From the NCBI GenBank assembly GCA_027858635.1, contig JAQICG010000232.1, positions 1-14,119 on the forward strand: 14,119 nt of DNA, in the 5' to 3' direction. Shown here piece after piece: positions 1-6,591 of the stretch. The position numbers and the translations under genes are program-made. Position 1 is the first letter of the stretch. Each line of letters starts with the position of its first letter. Source of the DNA: Gammaproteobacteria bacterium. Lineage in GTDB: Bacteria; Pseudomonadota; Gammaproteobacteria; SZUA-229. A model generated the notes under the pieces. It did no database searches. It saw nothing but the letters and a program-made list of their open reading frames with translations, and had not been told where the DNA came from.

Positions 1-50
1 GCCCGGCAGTAAGCGCGGATGTCGGATTCATAGGTTTCAAACCAGTCCAT
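1..50 (-). CDS. Diaminobutyrate aminotransferase, EctB-like (N-terminus only)
   Basis: Only the first 16 codons plus two bases are present; the gene runs off the left edge. The readable start is MDWFETYESDIRAYCR, preceded on the minus strand by a strong GGAG ribosome-binding site seven bases from the ATG. The pattern ESD-I-R-x-Y-x-R resembles the beginning of diaminobutyrate:2-oxoglutarate aminotransferases of the EctB type (class III, PLP-dependent), which typically begin ESxVRxYxRxFP. Such enzymes convert aspartate semialdehyde and glutamate into 2,4-diaminobutyrate, the first step of ectoine synthesis; relatives act in siderophore or other diaminobutyrate pathways. The fragment contains no catalytic residue, so the assignment rests on a short N-terminal pattern recalled from the family. 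The M20 amidohydrolase lies 69 bases upstream on the same strand, so the two may be cotranscribed. Confidence 0.55.
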   Translation of the reverse strand, partial: MDWFETYESDIRAYCR

Positions 51-119
51 AAAATACTCCTCTTGATTAATAGTCGTTACAGTCGTGTCGTTACTGAGCA
101 GGTGTCACAGTAACATTCA

Positions 120-1292
120 TTATTTGGCGGCAGGCGTGGAAACACCGGCTAATCGACAGAAAACCCGCATGACCGATTCAATAATCCGGTCATTAAAATG
201 ATACTCGGGGCTATGGCAGGGTGCCTGATACGCCGTACCTGCCGCTGCCTCCTCGGCCATGCCGATGAGGGCGAAAGCGCCCGGTATCTCATTCAGGTAG
301 TAGCTGAAATCTTCCGATGCCATGATTGGCAGCAGCAGATCGGAGTCCAGATAATGCTCGCCCAGCTCCTGTTGCAGTGCCTGTCGGTAACGTTGTGCCG
401 CTTCGGGGTGATTGATGGTGGCTTCATAACGCGAGCGAATTTCGACCTCGGCGCTAACGCCATAGGTGTGCGCGGTGTTGTGGGCGATCTCTACAATCAG
501 CTCGTTCATCAGCGCACGCCAGCGCGGATCGGAGATGCGAATACTGCCTTCCAGGCGAACGCTGTCGGGAATAACCGTTACATTGCTGTCGGCAATAATC
601 GAGGTGACGCTGACCACCGCCGCCGCCTGAGGCGGCAGTCGCCGACTGACGATCTGCTGTAAATTAAGGGTAATGGCGGCGGCGGCGAGCACCGGATCGC
701 GCGCGGCTTCGGGTTGTGAAGCATGCCCGCCGCGGCCCTGAATAGTCATGTGGAAAGTGCCGTTGCCGGACATCACCGCGCCATCGGGGCAGACAGCCTG
801 ACCGGCTCGAAGCGATGGCCAGTTATGCCAGCCGAAGATGCTGTCGACACCGTCCAGCGCACCCTCTGCAATCATTTTTTTGGCGCCGTGACCGCCTTCT
901 TCGGCGGGCTGAAACAGCAGTGTGATCGGCCCTTGCAGTTGCGCCTCCTGCTGTTTGAGCCAGGCGGCGGCACCCAGTAGCGCGGCCATGTGCCCGTCAT
1001 GACCACAGGCGTGCATTTTGCCGGGCTCGTCCGAGCAGTAATCGAGGGTCAGTTTTTCGGTGATGGGCAGGGCATCCATATCGGCACGAAAGGCGATATG
1101 CTCACCGGCTGCCTGAGGTGCCAGCGTCGCAACGGTGCCGTGTTCAGCACAGGCGCGCCAGGGAATCTGCCACGCAGTTAGCTGCTCACGGATACGCGCT
1201 GCCGTGTGTTGCTCTTCCCAGGTGAGCTCGGGATGACGGTGAAACCAGTGACGCAGTTCTACCGATTGTTCTACAGCTTTGTTCCAGTTCAT
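120..1292 (-). CDS. M20 family metallo-amidohydrolase (HipO / N-acyl amino acid hydrolase type)
   Basis: The product is about 390 residues, normal for M20D peptidases/amidohydrolases such as hippurate hydrolase, IAA-amino-acid hydrolase and N-acetyl-diaminopimelate deacetylase. These are cytoplasmic enzymes that cut N-acyl groups from amino acids with a two-metal centre. Visible signatures are HRHPEL (18-23), the metal motif ACGHDGH (Cys96, His98), PAEEGG with the catalytic/ligand glutamates 131-132, GWHNWP (His156) and the C-terminal CHSPEYHF ligand region. A lid domain of about 110 residues (near 180-290) interrupts the catalytic domain, as expected. I chose the ATG at 1292-1290, ten bases after GGAG; an in-frame TTG six bases upstream is possible but sits only four bases from the same site. 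The EctB-like gene follows 69 bases downstream, so a substrate such as an N-acyl-diaminobutyrate is conceivable but only inferred. The true substrate cannot be read from sequence. Confidence 0.9.
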   Translation of the reverse strand: MNWNKAVEQSVELRHWFHRHPELTWEEQHTAARIREQLTAWQIPWRACAEHGTVATLAPQAAGEHIAFRADMDALPITEKLTLDYCSDEPGKMHACGHDGHMAALLGAAAWLKQQEAQLQGPITLLFQPAEEGGHGAKKMIAEGALDGVDSIFGWHNWPSLRAGQAVCPDGAVMSGNGTFHMTIQGRGGHASQPEAARDPVLAAAAITLNLQQIVSRRLPPQAAAVVSVTSIIADSNVTVIPDSVRLEGSIRISDPRWRALMNELIVEIAHNTAHTYGVSAEVEIRSRYEATINHPEAAQRYRQALQQELGEHYLDSDLLLPIMASEDFSYYLNEIPGAFALIGMAEEAAAGTAYQAPCHSPEYHFNDRIIESVMRVFCRLAGVSTPAAK

Positions 1293-1558
1293 TAACAAGT
1301 GACTCCGTCAATCCAGGTGAGTTCATCTGGATGACTTCAGCGATAAAATGTCTATCTGCTTAAAAGTATAGAGAGCAGTTATTCAAAATGTGAAATTAAA
1401 ATGATCGTAGCATTAATGCCGCGCAACACAAAGCGCGGTATCGGGTGTGTGCTTGAAAAGAAAATGAGTGTGAGTGATCTAAATAGTTTTGTTCCTGCCA
1501 TGCACTTTAAAAGGGCAGCGTTTCCGAACAGTGCACTGATGTAATTGTTCATTCTGGT
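1293..1558. other. Intergenic gap between lysR-type gene and M20 gene
   Basis: This 266-base AT-rich gap holds no convincing gene. An inverted repeat at 1417-1440 has a GC-rich core (CCGCGC at 1419-1424 pairing with GCGCGG at 1433-1438, eight-base loop). It lies about 120 bases beyond the regulator's stop and has no T-run on either side, so it is not a clear terminator. On the minus strand TATACT (1370-1365) is a fair -10 element for the M20 gene, but no matching -35 is seen. The GGAG of the M20 gene lies at 1306-1303. Confidence 0.35.
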
Positions 1559-2428
1559 TCAGGCGTTATTGCCGTTGAGTATCTCTAATAAAGCATTCGC
1601 CGGGCTGGAACGGGTTCTGGATTTGTGAAACACCACGCCCAGCTCGCGCTGCATTTTGCCGGTTTTTACCGCTACGATTTTCAACGACGCATCGAGCATG
1701 GAGTCGGGAATCACGCCCCAGCCCAGTCCGGTTTCGACCATGGCCTTGATGGTTTCCAGATAATTGGTTTCCATCAATATGTTGGTGTGCTCGTCGAGTT
1801 GCAGGGCGCTGTTGATCAGGGCGCGGGTGTAGGTGCCGGTCGAGGGCAGAATCGAAGGCTGTTGCAGCAGCTGTTTGCGGCTGACTTTTTCTTTTGACGC
1901 CAGCGGATGATCAGTGGCCACCACGCAGTGCATGGGATCGTGCCAGATCGTTTGCAGCGTGAGCCGGGCATCGGGCTGGCTGGGCAGGGTGACGATGCCG
2001 AGTTCGATCTCACCGTGCAACACCTGCTGGCAGGCCTGTTCGGAATCCATGAATTGCAGCTCCAGATCGACCTCGGGATATTGCCGGGAAAACTGCCGCA
2101 GCACCGCAGGCAGGCGGTGCAGGCCGATGTGATGGCTGGTGGCGAAGCGCAGGTGGCCACGGGTGGTCTGGCGCAGGTTGCTGATGATACGCTCGCTCTC
2201 CTCGAGTTCATCGAGAATGCGTCGATAGCCGGGGATGAGCGCCTGTCCGGCTTCGGTGAGCTGCACGCTCTTACCGATGCGGTCGAACAGTTTGATGTCG
2301 AGAAACAGCTCCATGGCCTGGATGCGTTTGCTGATCGCAGGCTGGGTCAGGTGCAGGCGCTCGGCGGCGCGCGAGAAGGAGGCGGTTTCACTGACGGCAA
2401 GAAAAGCGCGAATGTTCTGAATGTCCAT
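1559..2428 (-). CDS. LysR-type transcriptional regulator, divergent from leuC
   Basis: The product is about 289 residues, typical for LysR regulators. The N-terminal winged helix-turn-helix is clear: MDIQNIRAFLAVSE, then ASFSRAAERLHLTQPAISK (residues about 17-35), then the wing and LFDRIGKSVQLTEAG. The remainder fits the two-lobed effector domain (about 90-289), including RGHLRFATSHHIG and a CysB/Cbl-like arrangement. I chose the ATG at 2428-2426 because family members begin MDxxxLRAF; an in-frame ATG at 2440 would add MIIR, and neither start has a strong ribosome-binding site. The gene is divergent from leuC across a short AT-rich gap, and from memory a LysR gene occupies the same place next to leuC in Pseudomonas. 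It is therefore the likely regulator of leuCDB and probably of itself, with an unknown co-inducer. That role is inferred from position. Confidence 0.92.
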   Translation of the reverse strand: MDIQNIRAFLAVSETASFSRAAERLHLTQPAISKRIQAMELFLDIKLFDRIGKSVQLTEAGQALIPGYRRILDELEESERIISNLRQTTRGHLRFATSHHIGLHRLPAVLRQFSRQYPEVDLELQFMDSEQACQQVLHGEIELGIVTLPSQPDARLTLQTIWHDPMHCVVATDHPLASKEKVSRKQLLQQPSILPSTGTYTRALINSALQLDEHTNILMETNYLETIKAMVETGLGWGVIPDSMLDASLKIVAVKTGKMQRELGVVFHKSRTRSSPANALLEILNGNNA

Positions 2429-2566
2429 GCGTATTATCATATAACAATATGGAATGAATATTATAAAAATAATGAATTTGTGTTATTGATGGTTTGGGGC
2501 TAATCTCACCCTCAAGATATTTCCCGTGTGGGAAAAACGAACGCCGACAGCCAAGAGTAAAACCCG
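2429..2566. promoter_or_regulatory. Divergent control region between the LysR gene and leuC
   Basis: This 138-base gap must hold the promoters of both genes. Bases 2441-2475 are extremely AT-rich and include the inverted repeat ATTAT-AAAA-ATAAT (2460-2473), which also satisfies the T-N11-A pattern of LysR binding sites (T2459, A2471). On the minus strand TATAAT lies at 2465-2460, a perfect -10 hexamer placed properly to start the regulator transcript; its -35 is poor. For leuC, TTGTGT (2478-2483), 17 bases, TAATCT (2501-2506) is a weak possibility. A 6-bp hairpin, TTTCCC-GTGT-GGGAAA (2520-2535), sits in the leuC leader. Which of these work is not decided by sequence. Confidence 0.5.
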
Positions 2567-3964
2567 ATGAGCGCTAAAACTTTATACGACAAATTGTGGG
2601 ATGCACACGTGGTGCGCAGTGAAGACGATGGTACCGCCCTGCTGTACATCGACCGACATCTGGTACACGAGGTGACTTCACCGCAGGCCTTTGAAGGGCT
2701 GCGCATCGCCGGGCGTAAACCCTGGCGCGCGGATTCGGTGATGGCGGTGCCCGATCACAACGTACCCACCACCGATCGCAGTGCCGGCATCGAAGATCCG
2801 GTGGCGCGCTTACAGGTGCAGACGCTGGACAATAACTGTCAGGAATTCGGTCTCAATGAATTTGTCATGTCGGATATCCGCCAGGGCATCGTCCACGTCA
2901 TCGGCCCGGAGCAGGGCGCGACCCTGCCGGGCATGACCGTGGTCTGCGGTGATTCGCACACCTCCACTCACGGCGCTTTCGGTGCGCTGGCCTTCGGCAT
3001 CGGCACCTCCGAGGTCGAGCACGTGCTGGCGACGCAGTGCCTGTTGCAGAACAAAAGCAAAAACATGCTGGTCAGTGTTGATGGCAAGGCCGCTGATGGC
3101 GTTACCGCGAAAGACATCGTGCTGGCGGTGATCGGAAAAATTGGCACCGCCGGCGGCACCGGTTATGCCATCGAGTTCGGTGGCGAGGCGATTCATGCGC
3201 TCAGCATGGAAGGGCGCATGACGGTGTGCAACATGGCCATCGAAGCTGGTGCCCGCGCCGGTATGGTCGCGGCCGATGCCACCACCATCGACTATGTGAA
3301 AGGCAGGCCGTATGCACCGAAGGCGGAACTCTGGGATCAGGCGGTAGCCGAATGGCAGGATCTGCATTCTGATTCCGGCGCGAAATTCGACAAGGAAATT
3401 CATCTTGATGCCGCTGCCATCAGGCCGCAGGTGACCTGGGGCACCTCACCGGAAATGGTGGTGGCGATTGATGATGTCGTGCCCGACCCTGATCAGGAAA
3501 GCGATAGCGTCAAGGCAGAGGGTATGCGCAAGGCGCTGGCCTATATGGATCTGAAAGCGGGTACGCCGATTAAGGACATTGCCGTTGATAAAGTGTTCAT
3601 CGGTTCGTGCACCAACTCGCGCATCGAAGATCTGCGCGCCGCGGCTAAAGTCGCGGCTGGCAAGCAGGTGGCTGCGAATGTGAAACTGGAGATGGTGGTA
3701 CCGGGTTCGGGGCTGGTGAAACAGCAGGCGGAAAAAGAGGGGCTGGACAAGGTTTTCCTCGCCGCCGGTTTTGAATGGCGCGAGCCGGGCTGCTCCATGT
3801 GTCTGGCCATGAACGCCGACCGGCTGGAGCCGGGCGAGCGTTGCGCCTCCACTTCGAACCGCAACTTTGAAGGCCGTCAGGGTGCCGGCGGGCGCACCCA
3901 TCTGGTAAGCCCGGCGCTGGCGGCAGCGGCGGCGATTGCGGGACATTTTGCCGATATAGATTAG
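2567..3964 (+). CDS. leuC: 3-isopropylmalate dehydratase, large subunit
   Basis: LeuC with LeuD forms isopropylmalate isomerase, which converts 2-isopropylmalate to 3-isopropylmalate in leucine synthesis in the cytoplasm. The protein has 465 residues, the usual length for the proteobacterial LeuC. The [4Fe-4S] cluster ligands are all present: Cys348 in IGSCTNSRIEDL, and Cys409 and Cys412 in PGCSMCLAMN. The N-terminal family block CGDSHTSTHGAFGALAFGIG (128-147) and the TSEVEHVLATQ segment are intact, as is NRNFEGRQG (431-439). The ATG at 2567 follows AAGAG by nine bases and gives the standard MSAKTLYDKLWDAH start. leuD lies 87 bases downstream, after a short repeat-like hairpin. Expression is probably governed by the divergent LysR protein. 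Confidence 0.98.
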   Translation: MSAKTLYDKLWDAHVVRSEDDGTALLYIDRHLVHEVTSPQAFEGLRIAGRKPWRADSVMAVPDHNVPTTDRSAGIEDPVARLQVQTLDNNCQEFGLNEFVMSDIRQGIVHVIGPEQGATLPGMTVVCGDSHTSTHGAFGALAFGIGTSEVEHVLATQCLLQNKSKNMLVSVDGKAADGVTAKDIVLAVIGKIGTAGGTGYAIEFGGEAIHALSMEGRMTVCNMAIEAGARAGMVAADATTIDYVKGRPYAPKAELWDQAVAEWQDLHSDSGAKFDKEIHLDAAAIRPQVTWGTSPEMVVAIDDVVPDPDQESDSVKAEGMRKALAYMDLKAGTPIKDIAVDKVFIGSCTNSRIEDLRAAAKVAAGKQVAANVKLEMVVPGSGLVKQQAEKEGLDKVFLAAGFEWREPGCSMCLAMNADRLEPGERCASTSNRNFEGRQGAGGRTHLVSPALAAAAAIAGHFADID

Positions 3965-3999
3965 TAGCTTTAAATGAGTAGATAGGAATTAATAGAGTT

Positions 4000-4031
4000 T
4001 TCAGCGCAGAGACGCACCGTTTCCGCGCTGA
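4000..4031. repeat. Hairpin and partial repeat copy between leuC and leuD
   Basis: TCAGCGC (4001-4007) pairs with GCGCTGA (4025-4031) around a 17-base loop. Bases 4000-4015 (TTCAGCGCAGAGACGC) match 15 of 16 bases of the outer end of the inverted-repeat arm at 10963-10978, so this looks like a decayed fragment of the same repeat family. There is no T-run, so it is not a standard terminator. It lies in the leuC-leuD intercistronic stretch and ends 20 bases before the leuD start, where it could affect message stability or leuD translation. Confidence 0.45.
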
Positions 4032-4051
4032 GCCATAACAGGTAATAAATT

Positions 4052-4690
4052 ATGCAGGCATTTACACAACATACCGGTATCGTTGCACCCATGGATCGAG
4101 CCAATGTCGATACCGATGCGATTATTCCGAAACAGTTTTTGAAATCGATCAAGCGTACCGGTTTCGGCCCTAATGCATTCGACGACTGGCGTTATCTGGA
4201 TAAGGGCGGCCCGGACATTGATAATGCCACGCGCCGACCCAATCCGGATTTTGTGCTGAATCAGCCGCCGTTTGATAAGGCCACCATTCTGGTCGCCAGA
4301 GAAAACTTCGGCTGCGGTTCGTCACGCGAACACGCGGTCTGGGCGCTGGAGGATTTTGGTTTTCGCGCGGTGCTGGCGCCCAGTTTTGCCGACATCTTTT
4401 TCAACAACAGTTTCAAGAATGGCCTGCTGCCGATTGTGCTGGATGCTGAAATTATCTATGCCATTTTTAAGGCCGTCACGCAAAAGCCGGGTTTTGAAAT
4501 CACCATCGATCTGCAATCGCAGACTATTACCATGGAAGGCCATACACCGGTAAAATTTGAAGTCGATGCATTTCGCAAACACTGTCTGCTGCACGGGCTG
4601 GATGACATCGCCCTGACGTTGCAGCATGCGGATGAAATCAGCGCCTATGAGAAAAAGAGAAGTCAGCAGGCGCCGTGGCTGTTTTCCTAG
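4052..4690 (+). CDS. leuD: 3-isopropylmalate dehydratase, small subunit
   Basis: LeuD is the swivel-domain partner of LeuC in isopropylmalate isomerase. The protein is 212 residues, the normal length for the LeuD of gammaproteobacteria. Recognisable segments are the N-terminal VAPMDRANVDTDAIIPKQFL (11-30), which contains the conserved D-x-D-x-I-I-P signature, and NFGCGSSREHAVWAL (85-99), the substrate-recognition loop region shared with aconitase domain 4. SFADIFFNNSFKNGLLPI (111-128) is also typical. The ATG at 4052 has only a weak AGG about ten bases upstream, so translation may depend partly on ribosomes leaving leuC 87 bases earlier. The stop TAG at 4688-4690 is followed directly by CGGAG, the ribosome-binding site of the mini-ORF ahead of the lipoprotein gene. 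Confidence 0.98.
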   Translation: MQAFTQHTGIVAPMDRANVDTDAIIPKQFLKSIKRTGFGPNAFDDWRYLDKGGPDIDNATRRPNPDFVLNQPPFDKATILVARENFGCGSSREHAVWALEDFGFRAVLAPSFADIFFNNSFKNGLLPIVLDAEIIYAIFKAVTQKPGFEITIDLQSQTITMEGHTPVKFEVDAFRKHCLLHGLDDIALTLQHADEISAYEKKRSQQAPWLFS

Positions 4691-4702
4691 CGGAGTTATT
4701 GC

Positions 4703-4726
4703 ATGCGTATTTGTACAGTTAAATGA
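4703..4726 (+). CDS. Putative 7-codon mini-ORF coupled to the lipoprotein gene
   Basis: An ATG at 4703 opens a short reading frame, MRICTVK, ending in TGA at 4724-4726. A good ribosome-binding site (GGAG, 4692-4695) lies seven bases before it. Its stop overlaps the lipoprotein ATG (4723-4725) as ATGA, the classic arrangement for stop-start translational coupling. The lipoprotein ATG has no ribosome-binding site of its own at normal spacing, so initiation there probably relies on re-initiation after this frame. The peptide itself need not have a function. This is a reading of the sequence only, and chance cannot be excluded. Confidence 0.4.
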   Translation: MRICTVK

Positions 4727-5286
4727 AGTATCTGCTTAACTGGCTCAGCATTTTTGTCGGGGCGCTGCTGCTCGGCTGCGCGGCTGGCCCGTCGGTATTT
4801 GTTCCGGTCGCGTCTTCGGCAGAAAACGCTGCGGTAGTCTATATATACCGACCGGCCAAAACCGCGAATATGATGCTCTCGCCAGCGGTGAGTGTTGCCG
4901 GCAACAAAAGCTTCGAGATTAAGAACGGCCAGTATAAGCGGCTGACGCTGTCGCCGGGAAAATACACCGTAAGGCTGGCGGCGACCGCGGGCAACACCCC
5001 TGCGCTCGAGCACGATTTAGAGGTTGCCGAAGCGCAGATTTATTACCTGCGGGTAGAGGCTTCGCTCAAGCTGGGGCCCGGCGAAGGCTACCAGCCTTAC
5101 CGGCGCAAGTTTGAGCTGCTGTCGGTGCCGGCTGAAAAAGCGCATGTTGAGATCGCGGCCTGTACCGATATGGATGGCCGGGATCAGCAAAAAAGCGTAG
5201 CAACAGAGGTTGACGACAAAGCGCGCGGAGCAGGCGATGAGGCGGTGTTCTCGGTGGATAAAACCGCCAATCCATTCTCCCGCTGA
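4723..5286 (+). CDS. DUF2846-like outer-membrane lipoprotein between leuD and leuB
   Basis: The product is 187 residues and of unknown function. It begins MKYLLNWLSIFVGALLLGC: a short positive start, a hydrophobic stretch and the lipobox LLGC with the lipidated cysteine at 19. Residue +2 after the cysteine is alanine rather than aspartate, so sorting to the outer membrane is expected. The mature part contains ENAAVVYIYRPAK (34-46) and a beta-rich domain with LSPGKYTVRL, features I associate with DUF2846 proteins. The last 40 or so residues are polar and probably disordered. The ATG at 4723 overlaps the stop of a 7-codon frame and lacks its own ribosome-binding site. It is inserted in the leucine operon with no obvious link to leucine synthesis; from memory a hypothetical gene also sits between leuD and leuB in Pseudomonas, but I cannot say whether it is homologous. 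Confidence 0.85.
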   Translation: MKYLLNWLSIFVGALLLGCAAGPSVFVPVASSAENAAVVYIYRPAKTANMMLSPAVSVAGNKSFEIKNGQYKRLTLSPGKYTVRLAATAGNTPALEHDLEVAEAQIYYLRVEASLKLGPGEGYQPYRRKFELLSVPAEKAHVEIAACTDMDGRDQQKSVATEVDDKARGAGDEAVFSVDKTANPFSR

Positions 5287-5315
5287 CAGACAGTAGATGG
5301 TTATTACCGTATAAT
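5287..5315 (+). promoter_or_regulatory. Candidate sigma-70 promoter for leuB
   Basis: A perfect -10 hexamer TATAAT (5310-5315) lies 17 bases after CAGACA (5287-5292), which keeps the GACA part of the -35 consensus. It begins immediately after the lipoprotein stop and about 70 bases before the leuB ATG. This would allow leuB, and perhaps asd, to be transcribed separately from leuCD. No operator-like repeat was noticed around it. Confidence 0.5.
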
Positions 5316-5382
5316 CGATTGATTTTATTGGGCGCCTTAATGTGCGCAGTGTAGACAAACCAACAGGAAAACCGGGTTAGAT

Positions 5383-6453
5383 ATGAGTAAAAAAATTGCA
5401 GTTCTGCCGGGTGACGGCATTGGCGTAGAGATTATCGCTGAGGCGGTTAAGGTGCTGGAGCATCTGAAAAGCGAAGGCCTTGATGTGGAGTTGAGCGAAG
5501 CGCCCGTGGGCGGTGCCGGTTACGATGCCGCGGGCAAACCGCTGCCCGATGAGACCCTGGCGCTGGTGAAACAGGCCGATGCGATTTTGTTGGGCGCGGT
5601 TGGCGGTCCACAGTACGAAAATCTGCCCAGAGAACTGCGTCCCGAACGGGGACTGCTGGGTTTGCGCTCCGAGCTGGGGCTGTTCGCAAATTTGCGCCCC
5701 GCGATTTTGTATCCCCAGCTGGCCGAGGCCTCCTCATTAAAAGCCGACGTGGTTTCCGGTCTGGATATTATGATTGTGCGCGAGCTGACCGGCGGTATCT
5801 ATTTCGGTGAGCCGCGCGGCATCCGCACTAATGCCAACGGCGAGCGCGAAGGGTTTAATACGCTGGTTTATAGCGAACCGGAAATCGACCGCATTGCCCG
5901 TGTCGCCTTTGATATCGCCATGAAGCGCGGCAAGCAGCTGTGTTCAGTGGATAAGGCCAATGTGCTGGAAGTGTCAGAACTGTGGCGCGAAGTGGTGAAG
6001 AATGTCGGCGCGGAATACGGCGAGGTAGAGCTCAGCCACATGTATGTCGATAATGCCGCCATGCAGCTGGTGAAATGGCCGAAACAGTTTGACGTCATGG
6101 TCACCAAAAACATGTTCGGCGATATTCTTTCTGATGCCGCAGCCATGCTCACCGGTTCGATCGGCATGCTGCCCTCGGCCTCACTGGACGCCAACAGCAA
6201 GGGCATGTACGAGCCGATTCACGGTTCGGCGCCGGATATCGCCGGCAAGGGCGTGGCCAACCCCTTAGCCACCATTTTATCGGTGGCGATGATGTTACGT
6301 TACAGCCTGGATGAGACGGTGCTGGCAGACAGGATTGACGCCGCCGTCGGTCGCGTGCTCGACAAGGGTCTGCGCACGCCGGATATCATGACGGCGGGCG
6401 GCAGACAAATTGGTACCGTGGAAATGGGCGAGGCTGTTCTGGCGGAGCTTTAA
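5383..6453 (+). CDS. leuB: 3-isopropylmalate dehydrogenase
   Basis: LeuB oxidises and decarboxylates 3-isopropylmalate to 2-oxoisocaproate with NAD, the third committed step of leucine synthesis. The protein has 356 residues, the usual size. The N-terminal LPGDGIGVEI (8-17) is typical of the isocitrate/isopropylmalate dehydrogenase family. Substrate and metal residues are visible: Arg95, Arg105, Arg133 and Tyr140 (in VRELTGGIYFGEPRG), Lys191, Asp223, and the pair Asp247 and Asp251 in NMFGDILSDAAAMLTGS. GMYEPIHGSAPDIAGK (274-289), near the NAD site, is intact. The ATG at 5383 gives the standard MSKKIAVLPGDG start; only a weak purine stretch precedes it. A good promoter candidate lies just upstream, and asd follows after 138 bases. 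Confidence 0.98.
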   Translation: MSKKIAVLPGDGIGVEIIAEAVKVLEHLKSEGLDVELSEAPVGGAGYDAAGKPLPDETLALVKQADAILLGAVGGPQYENLPRELRPERGLLGLRSELGLFANLRPAILYPQLAEASSLKADVVSGLDIMIVRELTGGIYFGEPRGIRTNANGEREGFNTLVYSEPEIDRIARVAFDIAMKRGKQLCSVDKANVLEVSELWREVVKNVGAEYGEVELSHMYVDNAAMQLVKWPKQFDVMVTKNMFGDILSDAAAMLTGSIGMLPSASLDANSKGMYEPIHGSAPDIAGKGVANPLATILSVAMMLRYSLDETVLADRIDAAVGRVLDKGLRTPDIMTAGGRQIGTVEMGEAVLAEL

Positions 6454-6591
6454 TTTATTTATCCGCACAGTACATGCTTTTTTTAAACTATTTGAATGCA
6501 TCGGGGACCAAAGGTTTTAGTTTCTGTCCTTCTGTAGTATGGCTTAACAACAGATACGATTTAACAACAATTTTAAGATTGGGGAAAAATT

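Noticed and set aside
1417..1440. GC-rich hairpin as terminator of the LysR gene
   Set aside because: The stem is only 6 to 8 bp, lies far from the stop codon and has no adjacent T-run on either strand.
2471..2502. Possible leucine-type leader peptide ending VLLMVWG before leuC
   Set aside because: The frame has only three consecutive codons for branched-chain residues (Val-Leu-Leu), no ribosome-binding site and no good start, and there is no terminator/antiterminator pair after it.
1907..2503. 198-codon plus-strand frame opposite the LysR gene
   Set aside because: The LysR protein on the minus strand has clear domains; the plus-strand translation resembles no family and is a shadow frame.
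2810..3946. Long minus-strand frames opposite leuC
   Set aside because: These are GC-driven antisense frames over a full-length conserved leuC; their translations are low complexity and His/Arg rich.
6544..6569. Two TTAACAACA copies upstream of asd as an operator
   Set aside because: The 9-bp direct repeats lie in AT-rich DNA with a 17-base period; this is suggestive but too short and simple to support a binding site.
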